64,000 bases of DNA from CAXTPV01 sp965276715 (GCA_965276715.1 OZ255622.1:1922001-1986000); one strand, 5' to 3'. Shown: positions 36,222 through 46,377, numbered from the stretch's first letter. The notes: generated from the sequence alone by a model not told the origin. A program made the numbers and translations.

Positions 36222-38135
36222 TTGCGTCCCACTCGATCGATAGTCTTTGCCGCCACCTTGCTCGGTTCAAGTTCCGCCATCGCGGCGCACGCACCCAAGC
36301 TCAAGCCGGTCGGGCCGGTGCCGCCGTCGCAAATGGTCCAGTTCGATGTCATCCTGCCGCTCGGCAATCCGTCCGGCCTCGATGCCTTGCTCGTGCAGCA
36401 ACAGGATCCGACCTCGTCGCAGTATCACAAATGGCTCAAGCCGAACGACTTCGGCGCCCGTTTCGGCGCCAGCCCGCAGACGGTTGCCGTTGTCACCAAC
36501 GCGCTCAAGGCGCTCGGGCTGCAAGTAACGCAAGAAAGTCGATCGCTCCATGTGAGTGGAACCGCGGCTCAGGTGAACACTGCCTTCAACGTCAGCCTTG
36601 CCCTGGCGGCCACACCTATCGGGCAACAGACGATGGTGGCGGACAAGCAGCTCAGCTTGCCGCCGGCGTTATCGACAGTCGGCGCGATCGTGTCGGCCTT
36701 CAGCCCGAGCGGTTTCCAGGCCTCGCCCTTCATCCACCGCATGTCGGGCGGATATTTTCATTCCAGTGCCTGGGGCTACTTCCATTCGAGCGCCTGGGGA
36801 TACGCCAGTGGTTCGGCTGTGCCGTCGGGTTACTTCTACAACGACCTCAAGCAGGCGTACGGCTATCCTTCCTACCAGACGGTGGCCGGAAAAGGACATG
36901 GGACGCGCTTGGACGGGACCGGTGCGACAGTCGCGGTCGTAATGTCAAGCGACGTTCAGGACGCCGATATTTCGTCCCTGTTCGATAACATGAGCTTCAT
37001 CCGGAACTCCGGCCAGAAGGCCAATCCGGCGCTCTTCGCGCGCAGGCCGGTCAACGGCGGTGCGCCGTTCTCCGCCGCCAGTTCCTCGTCCGAGGAAGCG
37101 ACGGCGGACGTGGAGCAGGTTCTTGGCGGCGCGCCCGGCGCCAACGTCGTGTTGTACGACACGCCCGACCTGAGCGACCAGTCGCTGATCTCAGCCTTCA
37201 CGGCGATCGTCAACGACAACGCCGCCGACGTCGTAACGATGTCATTCGGTCAATGCGAGCTCGACTACACAGCCGCCTACAACGGCGGTCTCGACCAGAC
37301 TGCGACGCTCAAGATCTATTCGGAGCTCTTCAAGCAGGGTAATGCTCAAGGGATCACTTTCGTCGCCGCATCGGGTGATGCGGGCGGCCAGGGATGTCTC
37401 GATACCGAGTATTTCGCCGGCGGAAACGGCCGCTTCATCGCCGGCGTCTCCATACCGGCGGCGGATCCGAATGTCACGGCGGTCGGTGGCACCAACCTGA
37501 TCACATCGGCCGACCTAGGGGGCCCTGATTCCCGCTATGTCGGCGAGAACGCCTGGGCCGATCCCGAACGCCCCTTCGATCCGTACGGTCTTGGCGTCAA
37601 TGCCACCGGCGGCGTCTGGGGATCGGGCGGAGGCGTATCGACGATCTATCCAAAGCCACCCTACCAGTCCCTCGTCGTTACCGGTTCAGCCATGTGGCGG
37701 ACCCTGCCCGACGTCGCGATGGAGATGGGCGGCTGTCCCGACATCGCACAGACGCCATGCAACGGCGGCCTGCTGTTCCTCGACGGGCTCGGCAATACCG
37801 ACCGGTCAAGCCTGAACGTGGTCTTCAACGGGCAACTCGACAATGTGGTGGGGACCAGCCTTGCCGCGCCCGAGTTTGCGAGTGCCGTGAGCCTGCTCGT
37901 CGAAACTCAGGGACGACAGGGCAACCTTAACCCGCTTCTCTATTCGCTTGCGCAACGCCAGGCGATGGGAGGAGCAGGCTATTTCCACACCCGCATCGGC
38001 GGCTGGGACGGCATCCTGGCGAACACGTCCGGTTACAATTACACGACGGGGGTCGGAACCCCCGACGTGGCAACGCTGATCGGCCTCCAGAACGGACCTC
38101 GGGCAGGCGCTCCGCAGAGCGGCTCGAACCCATAG
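36222..38135 (+). CDS. Secreted sedolisin (S53) serine-carboxyl peptidase with pro-domain
   Basis: 637 residues from a TTG with a consensus AGGAGG five bases upstream. Signal peptide to about Ala22. The pro-kumamolisin activation domain covers about 28-165 (FDVILPLGNPSGLDALL, YHKWLKPNDFGARFG, RSLHVSGTAAQVNTAF). The catalytic domain has Glu292 and Asp296 (EEATADVEQV), Asp386 of the oxyanion hole (AASGDAGGQG) and Ser546 in GTSLAAPEF, plus a C-terminal calcium-site region (GGWDGILA, TGVGTPD). These enzymes work at low pH outside the cell. At the pro/catalytic junction the octapeptide GYFHSSAW is repeated in tandem (177-192). A hairpin follows the stop. Confidence 0.92.
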   Translation: MRPTRSIVFAATLLGSSSAIAAHAPKLKPVGPVPPSQMVQFDVILPLGNPSGLDALLVQQQDPTSSQYHKWLKPNDFGARFGASPQTVAVVTNALKALGLQVTQESRSLHVSGTAAQVNTAFNVSLALAATPIGQQTMVADKQLSLPPALSTVGAIVSAFSPSGFQASPFIHRMSGGYFHSSAWGYFHSSAWGYASGSAVPSGYFYNDLKQAYGYPSYQTVAGKGHGTRLDGTGATVAVVMSSDVQDADISSLFDNMSFIRNSGQKANPALFARRPVNGGAPFSAASSSSEEATADVEQVLGGAPGANVVLYDTPDLSDQSLISAFTAIVNDNAADVVTMSFGQCELDYTAAYNGGLDQTATLKIYSELFKQGNAQGITFVAASGDAGGQGCLDTEYFAGGNGRFIAGVSIPAADPNVTAVGGTNLITSADLGGPDSRYVGENAWADPERPFDPYGLGVNATGGVWGSGGGVSTIYPKPPYQSLVVTGSAMWRTLPDVAMEMGGCPDIAQTPCNGGLLFLDGLGNTDRSSLNVVFNGQLDNVVGTSLAAPEFASAVSLLVETQGRQGNLNPLLYSLAQRQAMGGAGYFHTRIGGWDGILANTSGYNYTTGVGTPDVATLIGLQNGPRAGAPQSGSNP

Positions 38136-38151
38136 CGGGCTGGCGCTCGAA

Positions 38152-38179
38152 GGCGGCACCGTCCAATGGCGGTGCCGCC
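38152..38179. terminator. Hairpin after the sedolisin gene
   Basis: GGCGGCACCG and CGGTGCCGCC form a perfect 10-bp stem around an 8-base loop, 16 bp after the stop. No T-run follows, so it may be a transcript-stabilising hairpin or a Rho-assisted terminator. Confidence 0.55.
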
Positions 38180-38298
38180 TCCCCGCCGATCGGATGTGCA
38201 GCAAGATGAAGCATCCGTGATCCGGGTCGGAACCACCAGGGGCGTTCAGCAATCAGTAACTGTGGCGCGCAAGACTGCCTCCATGAGAGGCGCGCGCC

Positions 38299-41200
38299 AT
38301 GCTTTACATCGAACCGACCAAACCCAGGCGACTTGACCACCTCGTGCGGCGCCTGCTGAAGGCGGCTCTGCCCGGCTGCGTTCTTTTGCTGTTCTGTTGG
38401 CACGCGGCACGCGCGCAGTTCACCAGGTTCGAGAATTTCACCGACGAACAGGGCCTCGGCAACGCCTCGGTCTCCGCGCTCGCCCAGGACCGCAGCGGTT
38501 ATGTTCTGCTCGGAACGGAAGCGGGGCTCTATCGGTACGACGGATCGAATATTGCGCCGGTCGACGCGTCCGCCGGTCTGCCCCCCGACGCCTGGATCAG
38601 AACGATCGTGGTCGATGGACGGGGCTGGGTCTGGATCGTGACGACGGACACTGTCTACCTGCGCAGGACGGATCGCTTCAGCCCGGTCTTGACCGGAGCA
38701 AATCTCAGACTGCTTTCGCCGCACCTCCTCGCCCGCCTGGACGGAAGCTTGATCATCGACAATGGCGGCAGTCTCATCCGCGCGGCGGTCGATGAGAACG
38801 GCGTGGGCCGCTTCTCGCCACTGCTTGACGCGCGGACGCTGAACGCTGCACCCGTTCTCTGGCCGGCACGTTTCGTGGTCGCGGGTGGGCCGGACGCTCT
38901 GCTGATCGGCTGCGGCTCCGGTTTGTGCCGCCTGGGAGGCGGGCCGCCCGTCGTGCTCGGCACGAAAGAAGGTCTGCCTGCCGACACCTGGCAGGTGGCG
39001 CTGTGCGCGCCGGATGGCACGCTGTGGGCGCGGAGTCTCGACCGGCTTGCCTGGCGTGCCCGCGGCGACCTGGCGTTCCACGTCGTGGCCGTGCCTGGCG
39101 GGCGGGGGCACTTCAACGCCGCCGTCCCCGCTCGTCTCGATCTGGTTGCCGATCGTCATGGCGGCGTGCTGACCCAGGGCGAGGAAGGCCTGCTCGACTT
39201 CGACGGCAAGGGCTGGCGCGCTTTCCGCCACCACGAGGGCGGCCTCTCGGCCAGCCCGGTCCAATCCTTGATGTTCGACCGGGAGGGCTCGCTCTGGGTC
39301 GGCAGCATAGGCCACGGTGCCTTCCGCAGCCTCGGCTGGGGGACCTGGGAACACTGGACGGCCGAGGACGGACTGCCCAGCGACATCGTCTGGTCGATGA
39401 CCCGGCCTGCTAACGGACCGTTGTGGGTTGCGACCTGGGGCGACGCCGTTCCGCTCGACGGCCGGATTGATGGGATTCCGGGCGGAAGTGAGAACGTCTC
39501 CGCGACCCGGGCCGGACGTTTGTGGTTCGCTCCACTGCGGGCCCCGCTCGCGCGCCTCGACCGGATGACCGGCCGGGTCGACCGGGTTCCGATCACCGGC
39601 CTGGTCGCCTCGACGTTCCTCGATCCCGCCAATCGGTTCTGGCTGGCAACGGACAAGGGGCTGCTGCTGATCGCCGACGCTGACGCTGCGGCGGAGCGGC
39701 TGAAGGCAACGGTGGCACTCGCCGGACCGACTTTGCAGGCGACGACGGATGTCTCGGGCCGGATCTGGGCGGTACGCACGGACGGCCTGTATCGGCGCCG
39801 CGATGACGGGCGATTCGAGCGAATGAATATCCCGTTGCCGGCCGGACAGCAGGCGGAGGGTCTGGCTTTCGCGTCCGACGGCGACCTATGGGTGGTGACC
39901 GACAGCGCCGGGATCAGCCGCTTCCGACTGACCGGGAGCCGAGCCGAGCCGCTCGCGCCAGTCTCCAGGCCGGAGATCGGGTCAAACAACATCCTGTTTG
40001 TCTATCGCGACCGGCGCGGCTGGATGTGGATCGGCACGGATCATGGTGTCGATCTGTTCGATGGGCGGAACTTGCGGCATTTCGGCATCTCCGACGGACT
40101 GATCAGCAATGATCTGGACCAATGGGCCGTCTACGAGGACCTGGACGGCTCGATGTGGTTCGGCACGAGCCGCGGCCTGAGCCATCTGGTCGATCCCGTG
40201 CATCTGCCCGCGATGGGACCGCCGCATCCGTTGGTGACGCGGATCTCGATGGGTGGCCGGCGCCTGACGCAGTCGCCGTCGATGCACGTCGACTGGACGT
40301 CGGCGCCGCTGGTGATCCAATTCGTCGATCTCGACTTCACCCGCGGCCGCAATATCGCGTTCCGCTATCGACTCGACGGTGTCGACACCGGATGGAACGA
40401 TACCGCGGCGCATGAGGTTCGCTATGCGAGCCTGCCGGCCGGAAAGCTGCGCTTCGAGCTCGTGGCGATCGACGCGGCGCACGACGCGGTGTCGGCGCCT
40501 GTCGGGTTCACGCTTCGAGTGCGGGCTCCCTGGTGGCGGCGCTGGTGGTTCTACGGCCTGTGCGTCGTTCTGATCGCCGTCACCACCGCAGGCACATGGC
40601 AAGCGCGCGTGCGCCTGCTCGTCAGGCAGAGACGCCGGCTGGAGCTTCTGGTCACGGAACGCACAGCCGAGATCGAACAGGCCAGAACCGAGCTCCAACG
40701 CTTGGCGATGTCGGACGGGCTGACCGGCTTGCCGAACCGGCGAGCGATCATGATCACCCTCGAGGATAGAATCGCTGCGGCGCTCGCCACGCGAAAGCCG
40801 CTTGCAGCACTCCTGTGCGATATCGACCATTTCAAAAAAATCAATGACGGCTTCGGTCATCTCGCGGGAGACGCTGTGCTGGGCGAGTTCGGCGAGCGAC
40901 TGCGGTCGGCGCTGCGGGAGGAAGAGCAGGCGGGCCGTTACGGCGGAGAGGAGTTCTGCATCTTGCTGCCGGGCGCGCCGGAAGTCGTGGCCGAACGGGT
41001 CGGCGCGATCCGTTCGGCCGCCTCGGACGCACCTTACGCGTTTGGCAATGCGAACCACACGGTCACATCGAGTGGCGGCCTTGCGTTTCTGCGCGACGGC
41101 GACAACGCGCTGTCGCTGCTCGCACGTGCCGACGCCGCCCTCTACAGGGCAAAGAACGAGGGCCGTAACCGTATCGAATATGAGTGTAGCGATGCCGGGG

Positions 41201-42072
41201 AGACAGACCATGTAGCCGATGGCTCCCGAAAGTCCCCGTCCTCCCAGCGCGTGGAGCTGGAGCGCGACCTGCGGGCGGCCCTCGCCGAAAGCCAGTTCAC
41301 GCTCGATTATCAACCTGTTGTCGACGTGCGCCGGGGGGTGGTGACGTCCTGTGAGGCACTTCTGCGCTGGCACTCGCCCAAGCGCGGCAGGGTTGCGCCC
41401 GCCGAGTTCATCCCCTTCGCGGAGCAGGTCGGACTGATGCCGGAAATCAGCGACTGGGTATTGCGGACCGCATGCCAGGAAGCGGCCTGCTGGCAGGAGC
41501 GTATCGGGATTTCGGTCAACCTGTCGGCCGTGCAGTTCCGCATGCCCGATCTGGTCGCCAAGGTAGAGGCGGCGCTTGCGCGGAGCGGCTTGCATCCTGA
41601 GCGGCTGGAATTGGAGGTGACTGAGACGGCGATGATTACCGAGGCGGCGGTAGCCAGTGCGATGCTCGACCGTCTGCGTTCGCTTGGGATCAAGGTCGCG
41701 CTCGATGACTTCGGGACCGGCTATTCGTCACTGAGCTTTCTCAGGACGCTTCCGTTCGATCGCATCAAGATCGATCGCTCTTTCGTCCAGGACCTCGGCA
41801 TCAAGCCGGAGGCGGCGGTGATCGTCCGCGCGATCGCCGGGATGTGCGAGAGTCTCGGAGCCGCGGTGACGGCAGAGGGCGTGGAGACGAACACGCAGGT
41901 CGAGGCGCTGCGAGCATGCGGCTGTCTGGAACTCCAGGGATACCACATCAGCCGTCCGTGTTCGCCGGTACAGCTCCGGACATGGATGCAGAGCTTCGCC
42001 GCGCGCCGGTCTCCGAACAGGCTGGTTGCGATGCCTGATGCAATGCTGCGGTTGGAGGCCGCACGGAGCTAA
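38299..42072 (+). CDS. Propeller-sensor GGDEF-EAL receptor (Reg_prop/Y_Y_Y)
   Basis: 1257 residues. After a signal-anchor (about 25-40), residues 41-660 form two-component-regulator propeller repeats (FTDEQGLGNASVSALAQD, DRSGYVLLGTEAGLYRYDG, DREGSLWVGSIGHGAF, DRRGWMWIGTDHGVDLF, DLDGSMWFGTSRGLSHL). A Y_Y_Y domain (about 670-740) and a membrane helix (WWFYGLCVVLIAVTTAG, about 745) follow. Inside the cell are a GGDEF domain (RYGGEEF near 880, I-site REEE) and an EAL domain (CEALLRW near 1017, NLSAVQFR, EVTETA, DDFGTGYSS). It senses a periplasmic signal, perhaps a sugar or peptide, and alters c-di-GMP. It follows the secreted peptidase by 160 bp. Confidence 0.93.
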   Translation: MLYIEPTKPRRLDHLVRRLLKAALPGCVLLLFCWHAARAQFTRFENFTDEQGLGNASVSALAQDRSGYVLLGTEAGLYRYDGSNIAPVDASAGLPPDAWIRTIVVDGRGWVWIVTTDTVYLRRTDRFSPVLTGANLRLLSPHLLARLDGSLIIDNGGSLIRAAVDENGVGRFSPLLDARTLNAAPVLWPARFVVAGGPDALLIGCGSGLCRLGGGPPVVLGTKEGLPADTWQVALCAPDGTLWARSLDRLAWRARGDLAFHVVAVPGGRGHFNAAVPARLDLVADRHGGVLTQGEEGLLDFDGKGWRAFRHHEGGLSASPVQSLMFDREGSLWVGSIGHGAFRSLGWGTWEHWTAEDGLPSDIVWSMTRPANGPLWVATWGDAVPLDGRIDGIPGGSENVSATRAGRLWFAPLRAPLARLDRMTGRVDRVPITGLVASTFLDPANRFWLATDKGLLLIADADAAAERLKATVALAGPTLQATTDVSGRIWAVRTDGLYRRRDDGRFERMNIPLPAGQQAEGLAFASDGDLWVVTDSAGISRFRLTGSRAEPLAPVSRPEIGSNNILFVYRDRRGWMWIGTDHGVDLFDGRNLRHFGISDGLISNDLDQWAVYEDLDGSMWFGTSRGLSHLVDPVHLPAMGPPHPLVTRISMGGRRLTQSPSMHVDWTSAPLVIQFVDLDFTRGRNIAFRYRLDGVDTGWNDTAAHEVRYASLPAGKLRFELVAIDAAHDAVSAPVGFTLRVRAPWWRRWWFYGLCVVLIAVTTAGTWQARVRLLVRQRRRLELLVTERTAEIEQARTELQRLAMSDGLTGLPNRRAIMITLEDRIAAALATRKPLAALLCDIDHFKKINDGFGHLAGDAVLGEFGERLRSALREEEQAGRYGGEEFCILLPGAPEVVAERVGAIRSAASDAPYAFGNANHTVTSSGGLAFLRDGDNALSLLARADAALYRAKNEGRNRIEYECSDAGETDHVADGSRKSPSSQRVELERDLRAALAESQFTLDYQPVVDVRRGVVTSCEALLRWHSPKRGRVAPAEFIPFAEQVGLMPEISDWVLRTACQEAACWQERIGISVNLSAVQFRMPDLVAKVEAALARSGLHPERLELEVTETAMITEAAVASAMLDRLRSLGIKVALDDFGTGYSSLSFLRTLPFDRIKIDRSFVQDLGIKPEAAVIVRAIAGMCESLGAAVTAEGVETNTQVEALRACGCLELQGYHISRPCSPVQLRTWMQSFAARRSPNRLVAMPDAMLRLEAARS

Positions 42073-42241
42073 TAGGACAAGGCAAGCGCTCGAACGGGCG
42101 GGCCAGGGCGGTAACGTCCACACGAGACATCCGGTCCAATTCGTCCAGCACGCCGTGCGCCACAACGTGGCCCTGTCGTGAAAGTGCGCGAACGCGGAGC
42201 TCGAACAGCCGCCATTGAGAGCGTGCAGGCAGGATGCCATC

Positions 42242-43796
42242 ATGCACGCACCGATAACCAGGCCTTCCCCGAAACCATCGATGCGCACGCTGTCCGACGC
42301 CACCCTGACCAATCTGCCACGAGGCGTCGCCGTGCCGGCTTACGATCGGCGCGCCGTCACACCGGGCATCGCCCATCTCGGTATCGGCAATTTCCACCGC
42401 GCCCACATGGCGCTCTACCTCGATCGCTGCCTGCATCGCGGCCAGTCCGAGTGGGGCATCCTCGGCATCGGGATCGTCGACGACGCCCGCGAGCGGGCCA
42501 AGGCCGCCCTGTTCCCGCGCCAGGACGGCCTCTACACGCTGGCCCAGTGCGCGCCCGAAGGCGAGCCCGACCGGCTTGTCGTGGGCTCGATCGTCGATTA
42601 CCGCCACGCGCCGGACGATCCGCCGGCGGCCATCGGCCGCCTCGCCGATCCGCGCATCCGGATCGTGTCGATGACCATCACCGAGGGCGGCTACCGCCTC
42701 GACACGCCGTCGGTCTCGCACGACCTTGCCAACCCGGAAGCGCCCACGAGGGATTTCGCGCAGCAGCGGGACGATCTCACGAACCTCGCACGACCTTGCC
42801 AACCCGGAAGCGCCCACGAGCGTGTTCGGCCTCGTCGCCGCGTCGCTCGCCAAACGCAGGCGAGACGGCGTGCCGCCGTTCACCATCCTCTCGTGCGACA
42901 ACCTCCAGCACAACGGCGCCGTCGCCCGGCATGCCTTGACCCACTTCGCGCGCGGCCTCGACCCCGATCTTGCGGACTGGATCGAGAACGAGGTCGATTT
43001 TCCGAGTTGCATGGTCGACCGCATCACCCCCGCGGTCACGCCGGACGACGCGCAACGCTTGAACGGCGGGTCGGGCATCGACGATGCCTGGCCTCTGTTC
43101 AGCGAGGATTTCATCCAGTGGGTCGTCGAGGACCGGTTCCGTCACGGCCGGCCCGCGCTAGAGGATGTCGGCGTGCAGTTCACAAGTGACGTCGCACCCT
43201 ACGAGCAGGTCAAGCTGCGCCTGCTCAACGCGTCGCATTCGATGCTGGCCTATCCGGCGGCGCTCGCCGGCTACCGGCTGGTACACGAGGCGATAAGAGA
43301 CGAGCGCCTGCGCCGCCTGCTGCGCGCCTTCATGACGGACGATGCGATGCCTCACCTCGCGGCGCCACCGGGAATGGCGCTCGCCGACTATCGCGACACG
43401 GTGATGCGGCGCTTCACCAATCCGGCGATCGCCGACCAGATCCCGCGCCTCTGTTCGGACGGCGCGGCCAAGCTGCCGGTGTTCGTGCTGCCGACGCTGC
43501 GCGCGGCGCTCGCGACGGGTGCCGACACGAGACGCCTCGCCTTTCTGCTCGCCTGCTATGTCGAGCATCTACGCGGCCGCGACGATTCCGGCCATGCCTT
43601 CACACCCGCCGAGCCGAACCTGAGCGACGCCGATCGTGCGCTCGCGCTGTCGCCCGACCTCGCGGACGGGCTCCGCCTTTCGGTCTTCCACGATTGGCAA
43701 CTGGCCGACGACGCGGCCTTCTCGGCGCTTTTCACCCGCCTGCGTGCCGACCTCGCCGCGCATGGTGCCCTCGCGGTTGCGGCCGCCATCGCCTAG
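42242..43796 (+). pseudogene. Mannitol 2-dehydrogenase-family gene disrupted by a 70-bp insertion
   Basis: From the ATG at 42242 the frame reads a normal N-terminus (PGIAHLGIGNFHRAHMALYLDR; LGIGNFHRAH is the NAD loop) to SVSHDLANPEAPT. It then enters a 70-bp extra segment that shifts the frame. The second frame resumes at the same SHDLANPEAPT and continues to the end (FTILSCDNLQHNG, KLRLLNASHSMLAY with catalytic Lys, Asn and His). Removing 70 bp leaves 1485 bp, exactly 495 codons, the usual size for mannitol/fructuronate polyol dehydrogenases. As it stands, translation would stop early or start late, so it should be inactive. Confidence 0.85.
42715..42820. repeat. 36-bp direct repeat flanking a 34-bp spacer inside the dehydrogenase gene
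   Basis: An identical 36-base sequence starting CTCGCACGACC and ending GCGCCCACGAG occurs at 42715-42750 and 42785-42820. The spacer 42751-42784 starts GGATTTCGCG. One repeat plus the spacer is 70 bp, not a multiple of three, and accounts for the frameshift. The copies are identical, so the event is recent or is kept identical by slippage. Confidence 0.95.
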
Positions 43797-43811
43797 TCTA
43801 GCAGCCCGGGC

Positions 43812-45242
43812 TCAGCCGGCGGTACCGCCCACCGTCAGCCCGGTCATCTTCAGCGTCGGCTGGCCGACCCCGACCGGCACGCCCTGTCCCTGCTTGCCGC
43901 AGGTGCCGATGCCCGGATCGAGCGCCAAATCGTTACCCACCATGCTGATTTTCGTCAGCGCGTCGGGTCCATTGCCGATCAGCGTGGCGCCCTTGACCGG
44001 CGCGGTCACCCGTCCGTCCTCGATCAGGTAGGCCTCGCTGGCGGAGAAGACGAACTTGCCGGACGTGATATCCACCTGTCCGCCGCCGAAATTGACCGCG
44101 TATAGCCCACGCTTGACCGAGCGGATCATCTCCTCGCGCGTGCTCGTTCCGTCGAGCATGATTGTATTGGTCATCCGCGGCATCGGCGCATGCGCATAGC
44201 TCTGCCGTCGTCCGTTGCCGGTCGCTTGCTCGCCCATCAGCCGCGCGTTCAGCCGGTCCTGCATATAGCCCACCAGGATCCCGTCCTCGATCAGCACGTT
44301 GCGCTGCGTCGGCGTCCCCTCGTCGTCCACGCTCAGGCTGCCGCGCCGGTCGGCAATGGTCCCGTCATCGACCACCGTCACGCCGGGCGACGCGATCCGC
44401 GTGCCGCGCAGGCCCGCGAACGCCGACGTCCCCTTGCGATTGAAGTCCCCTTCCAGCCCATGCCCGATCGCCTCGTGCAGCAGGATCCCCGGCCATCCGT
44501 TGCCGAGCACGACCTCCATCTCGCCCGCCGGCGCCGCCACCGCGTCGAGCTTGATTGCCGCCTGGCGCAGCGCCTCATCGACCGCGTGCGTCCACACATC
44601 GCGCGCCAGCACGCGTCCATAGTCGGTGCGTCCGCCGGTGCCGTGGCTGCCGCTTTCACGCTTGCCGTCCCGCTCGACCACCACCGACACGTTCAGCCGC
44701 ACCAGCGGCCGCAGATCGGCGACCCGCGTCCCGTCCGCGCGCATGATCTGCACCGCCTGCCACTCCGCCGCGAGCGAGGCCGAGACCTGGATCACCGCCG
44801 CATGCCCGCGTGCATAGGCGTCAAGCTCGCCGAGGAGAGCCGCCCGCGCGGCAAAATCTCCCTCCGCCAGCGGATTGGAGTCCGCGTAGAGGTGCCGGTT
44901 GGTGGCGCGCGGCGCGTCCGCCCAGGTGCCCGACCGTTCGCGCCTGACCCCCGCCACCGCATCCGCCGCCCGCCGCAGCGCCGCGCAAGAGAGCTCACCC
45001 GAATGCGCGTAGCCCTGCTCCTCGCCGAGCACGGCACGCAGGCCGAACCCCGAGGCGGTATCGAAATTGGCACTCCGGATCACGCCGTCGTCCAGCGCGA
45101 TCACCTCGCTCTCGCGATATTCGAGGAACAGCTCGCCATCGTCGACGCCGCGCAGGGACTCGTCGAGGATTCGTTCGGCGTCGTCGCGCCCGAGCGCAGC
45201 GCGCTCGAAGAACAGCCGGTCCGTCGTCGAAAGCGCGTTCAT
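43812..45242 (-). CDS. tldD: TldD metalloprotease subunit
   Basis: 476 residues from the ATG giving MNALSTTDRLFF (AGGATA upstream), eight codons after a less likely ATG at 45266; TldD is usually about 475-481. TldD/TldE (PmbA) together trim unfolded peptides and process modified peptides. The metal motif HEAIGHGLEGD is at about residue 255. Others: EYRESEVIALDDGVI, GFGLRAVLG, GRRQSYAHAPMPRMTNTIM, and the C-terminal GTCGKQGQGVPVGVGQPTL. The partner pmbA is not in the window. Its 3' end faces the broken dehydrogenase gene. Confidence 0.94.
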   Translation of the reverse strand: MNALSTTDRLFFERAALGRDDAERILDESLRGVDDGELFLEYRESEVIALDDGVIRSANFDTASGFGLRAVLGEEQGYAHSGELSCAALRRAADAVAGVRRERSGTWADAPRATNRHLYADSNPLAEGDFAARAALLGELDAYARGHAAVIQVSASLAAEWQAVQIMRADGTRVADLRPLVRLNVSVVVERDGKRESGSHGTGGRTDYGRVLARDVWTHAVDEALRQAAIKLDAVAAPAGEMEVVLGNGWPGILLHEAIGHGLEGDFNRKGTSAFAGLRGTRIASPGVTVVDDGTIADRRGSLSVDDEGTPTQRNVLIEDGILVGYMQDRLNARLMGEQATGNGRRQSYAHAPMPRMTNTIMLDGTSTREEMIRSVKRGLYAVNFGGGQVDITSGKFVFSASEAYLIEDGRVTAPVKGATLIGNGPDALTKISMVGNDLALDPGIGTCGKQGQGVPVGVGQPTLKMTGLTVGGTAG

Positions 45243-45306
45243 CGAAGTTATCCTGGTCTGAATCAAGCGGGTCTGGGCGCTGCGCCTGTCACGCCGGACC
45301 CGTGAT

Positions 45307-46377
45307 CTATCGCGCTCCGCGCAGCGAGTGGATCGTGACGATCAATGCGCTCAGAAGCAACACCGCCATCCCCTGGTGCAACGTGCCGAGTGCCACCGGT
45401 ACATGCGTCACCAGGGTCGTCACGCCGAGCGCATACTGGATCGCGACCGCGCCAAGGAGCACCGTCACCGCACGCCGCGGCAGATCGGGCAGGCGCGCCC
45501 GCAAACCCACGATCACCGTCGCCGCGACAGCGATCGCGGTCAGGGTCGCCAGCACGCGATGGTCGAACTGCACCGCGGCGGTGTTCTCGAACAGGTTGCG
45601 CCAGAACGGGTCGAGCGAGGCATAGGCGAGCGGCACCAGATGCCCGCCCATCAGCGGGAACGTGTTGTAGACCAGGCCCGCATGCGTGCCCGCGACGAAC
45701 CCGCCGGCCACGATCGTGACCGCCGTCAGTCCGGTCGCGAGTTGCGCGAACCCGAGCACGTTCCGCCCGCCCGCAACGCGCGCCGGATAGGGCATCCTGA
45801 CCGAGAGCCCGGTCCAGAGGATCGCCGCATAGAGCGCCAGCGCCAGGCTCAGATGGATCACCAGCCGCGCCGGCTCGACCGCGGTGCTGTCGGGAAAGAA
45901 CCCCGATGCGACCATGAACCAGCCGACCGCCCCCTGCAGCCCACCGAGCACGAACAGCAGCAACAGGCGGGGGATCAGCGGGCGGGCGATCTGCCGCCGC
46001 ACCGCGAACACCACCAGCGGGATGATGAACACCACCCCGATCAGCCGGCCCCACAACCGGTGGATCCATTCGAGCCAGAAGATGTGCCGGAAGCCCTCGA
46101 TCCCGAACCCCGCATGCTCGAGCCGGTATTGCGGGGTGTGCTGATAGAGCGCGTAGAGATGCGCCCACGCGGCGTGCGTCACCGGCGGCAACGCGCCCGA
46201 CAGCGGCGCCCACTCCATGATCGAGAGGCCCGACCCCGTCAGCCGCGTGGCACCACCGAGCGCGATCATCACCAGGAACATGAAGCATATGGTGAACAGC
46301 CACGCCGACACCTGCGCGCGGTCCCGCGCGAGCCGGCGATCATGTCTGTCGTAGGGGGAAACCGGATCGAAGGGCAT
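45307..46377 (-). CDS. ctaA: Heme A synthase (CtaA/COX15)
   Basis: 356 residues from the ATG giving MPFDPVSPYDRHD; the frame is open 121 codons more but that stretch is Arg-rich antisense. Oxidises heme O to heme A for cytochrome aa3. Eight membrane helices; the duplicated heme-ligand histidines are in FWLEWIHRLWGR, LVIHLSLALALY, VQFDHRVLATL and LGTLHQGMAVL. GGATRLTGSGLSIMEW is the signature near the N-terminus. The proteobacterial (type 2) form lacks the Cys pair. It lies 64 bp upstream of tldD on the same strand. Confidence 0.93.
   Translation of the reverse strand: MPFDPVSPYDRHDRRLARDRAQVSAWLFTICFMFLVMIALGGATRLTGSGLSIMEWAPLSGALPPVTHAAWAHLYALYQHTPQYRLEHAGFGIEGFRHIFWLEWIHRLWGRLIGVVFIIPLVVFAVRRQIARPLIPRLLLLFVLGGLQGAVGWFMVASGFFPDSTAVEPARLVIHLSLALALYAAILWTGLSVRMPYPARVAGGRNVLGFAQLATGLTAVTIVAGGFVAGTHAGLVYNTFPLMGGHLVPLAYASLDPFWRNLFENTAAVQFDHRVLATLTAIAVAATVIVGLRARLPDLPRRAVTVLLGAVAIQYALGVTTLVTHVPVALGTLHQGMAVLLLSALIVTIHSLRGAR

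Noticed and set aside
40122..40415. 97-codon plus frame inside the large sensor gene
   Set aside because: Out-of-frame shadow of the propeller/Y_Y_Y region.
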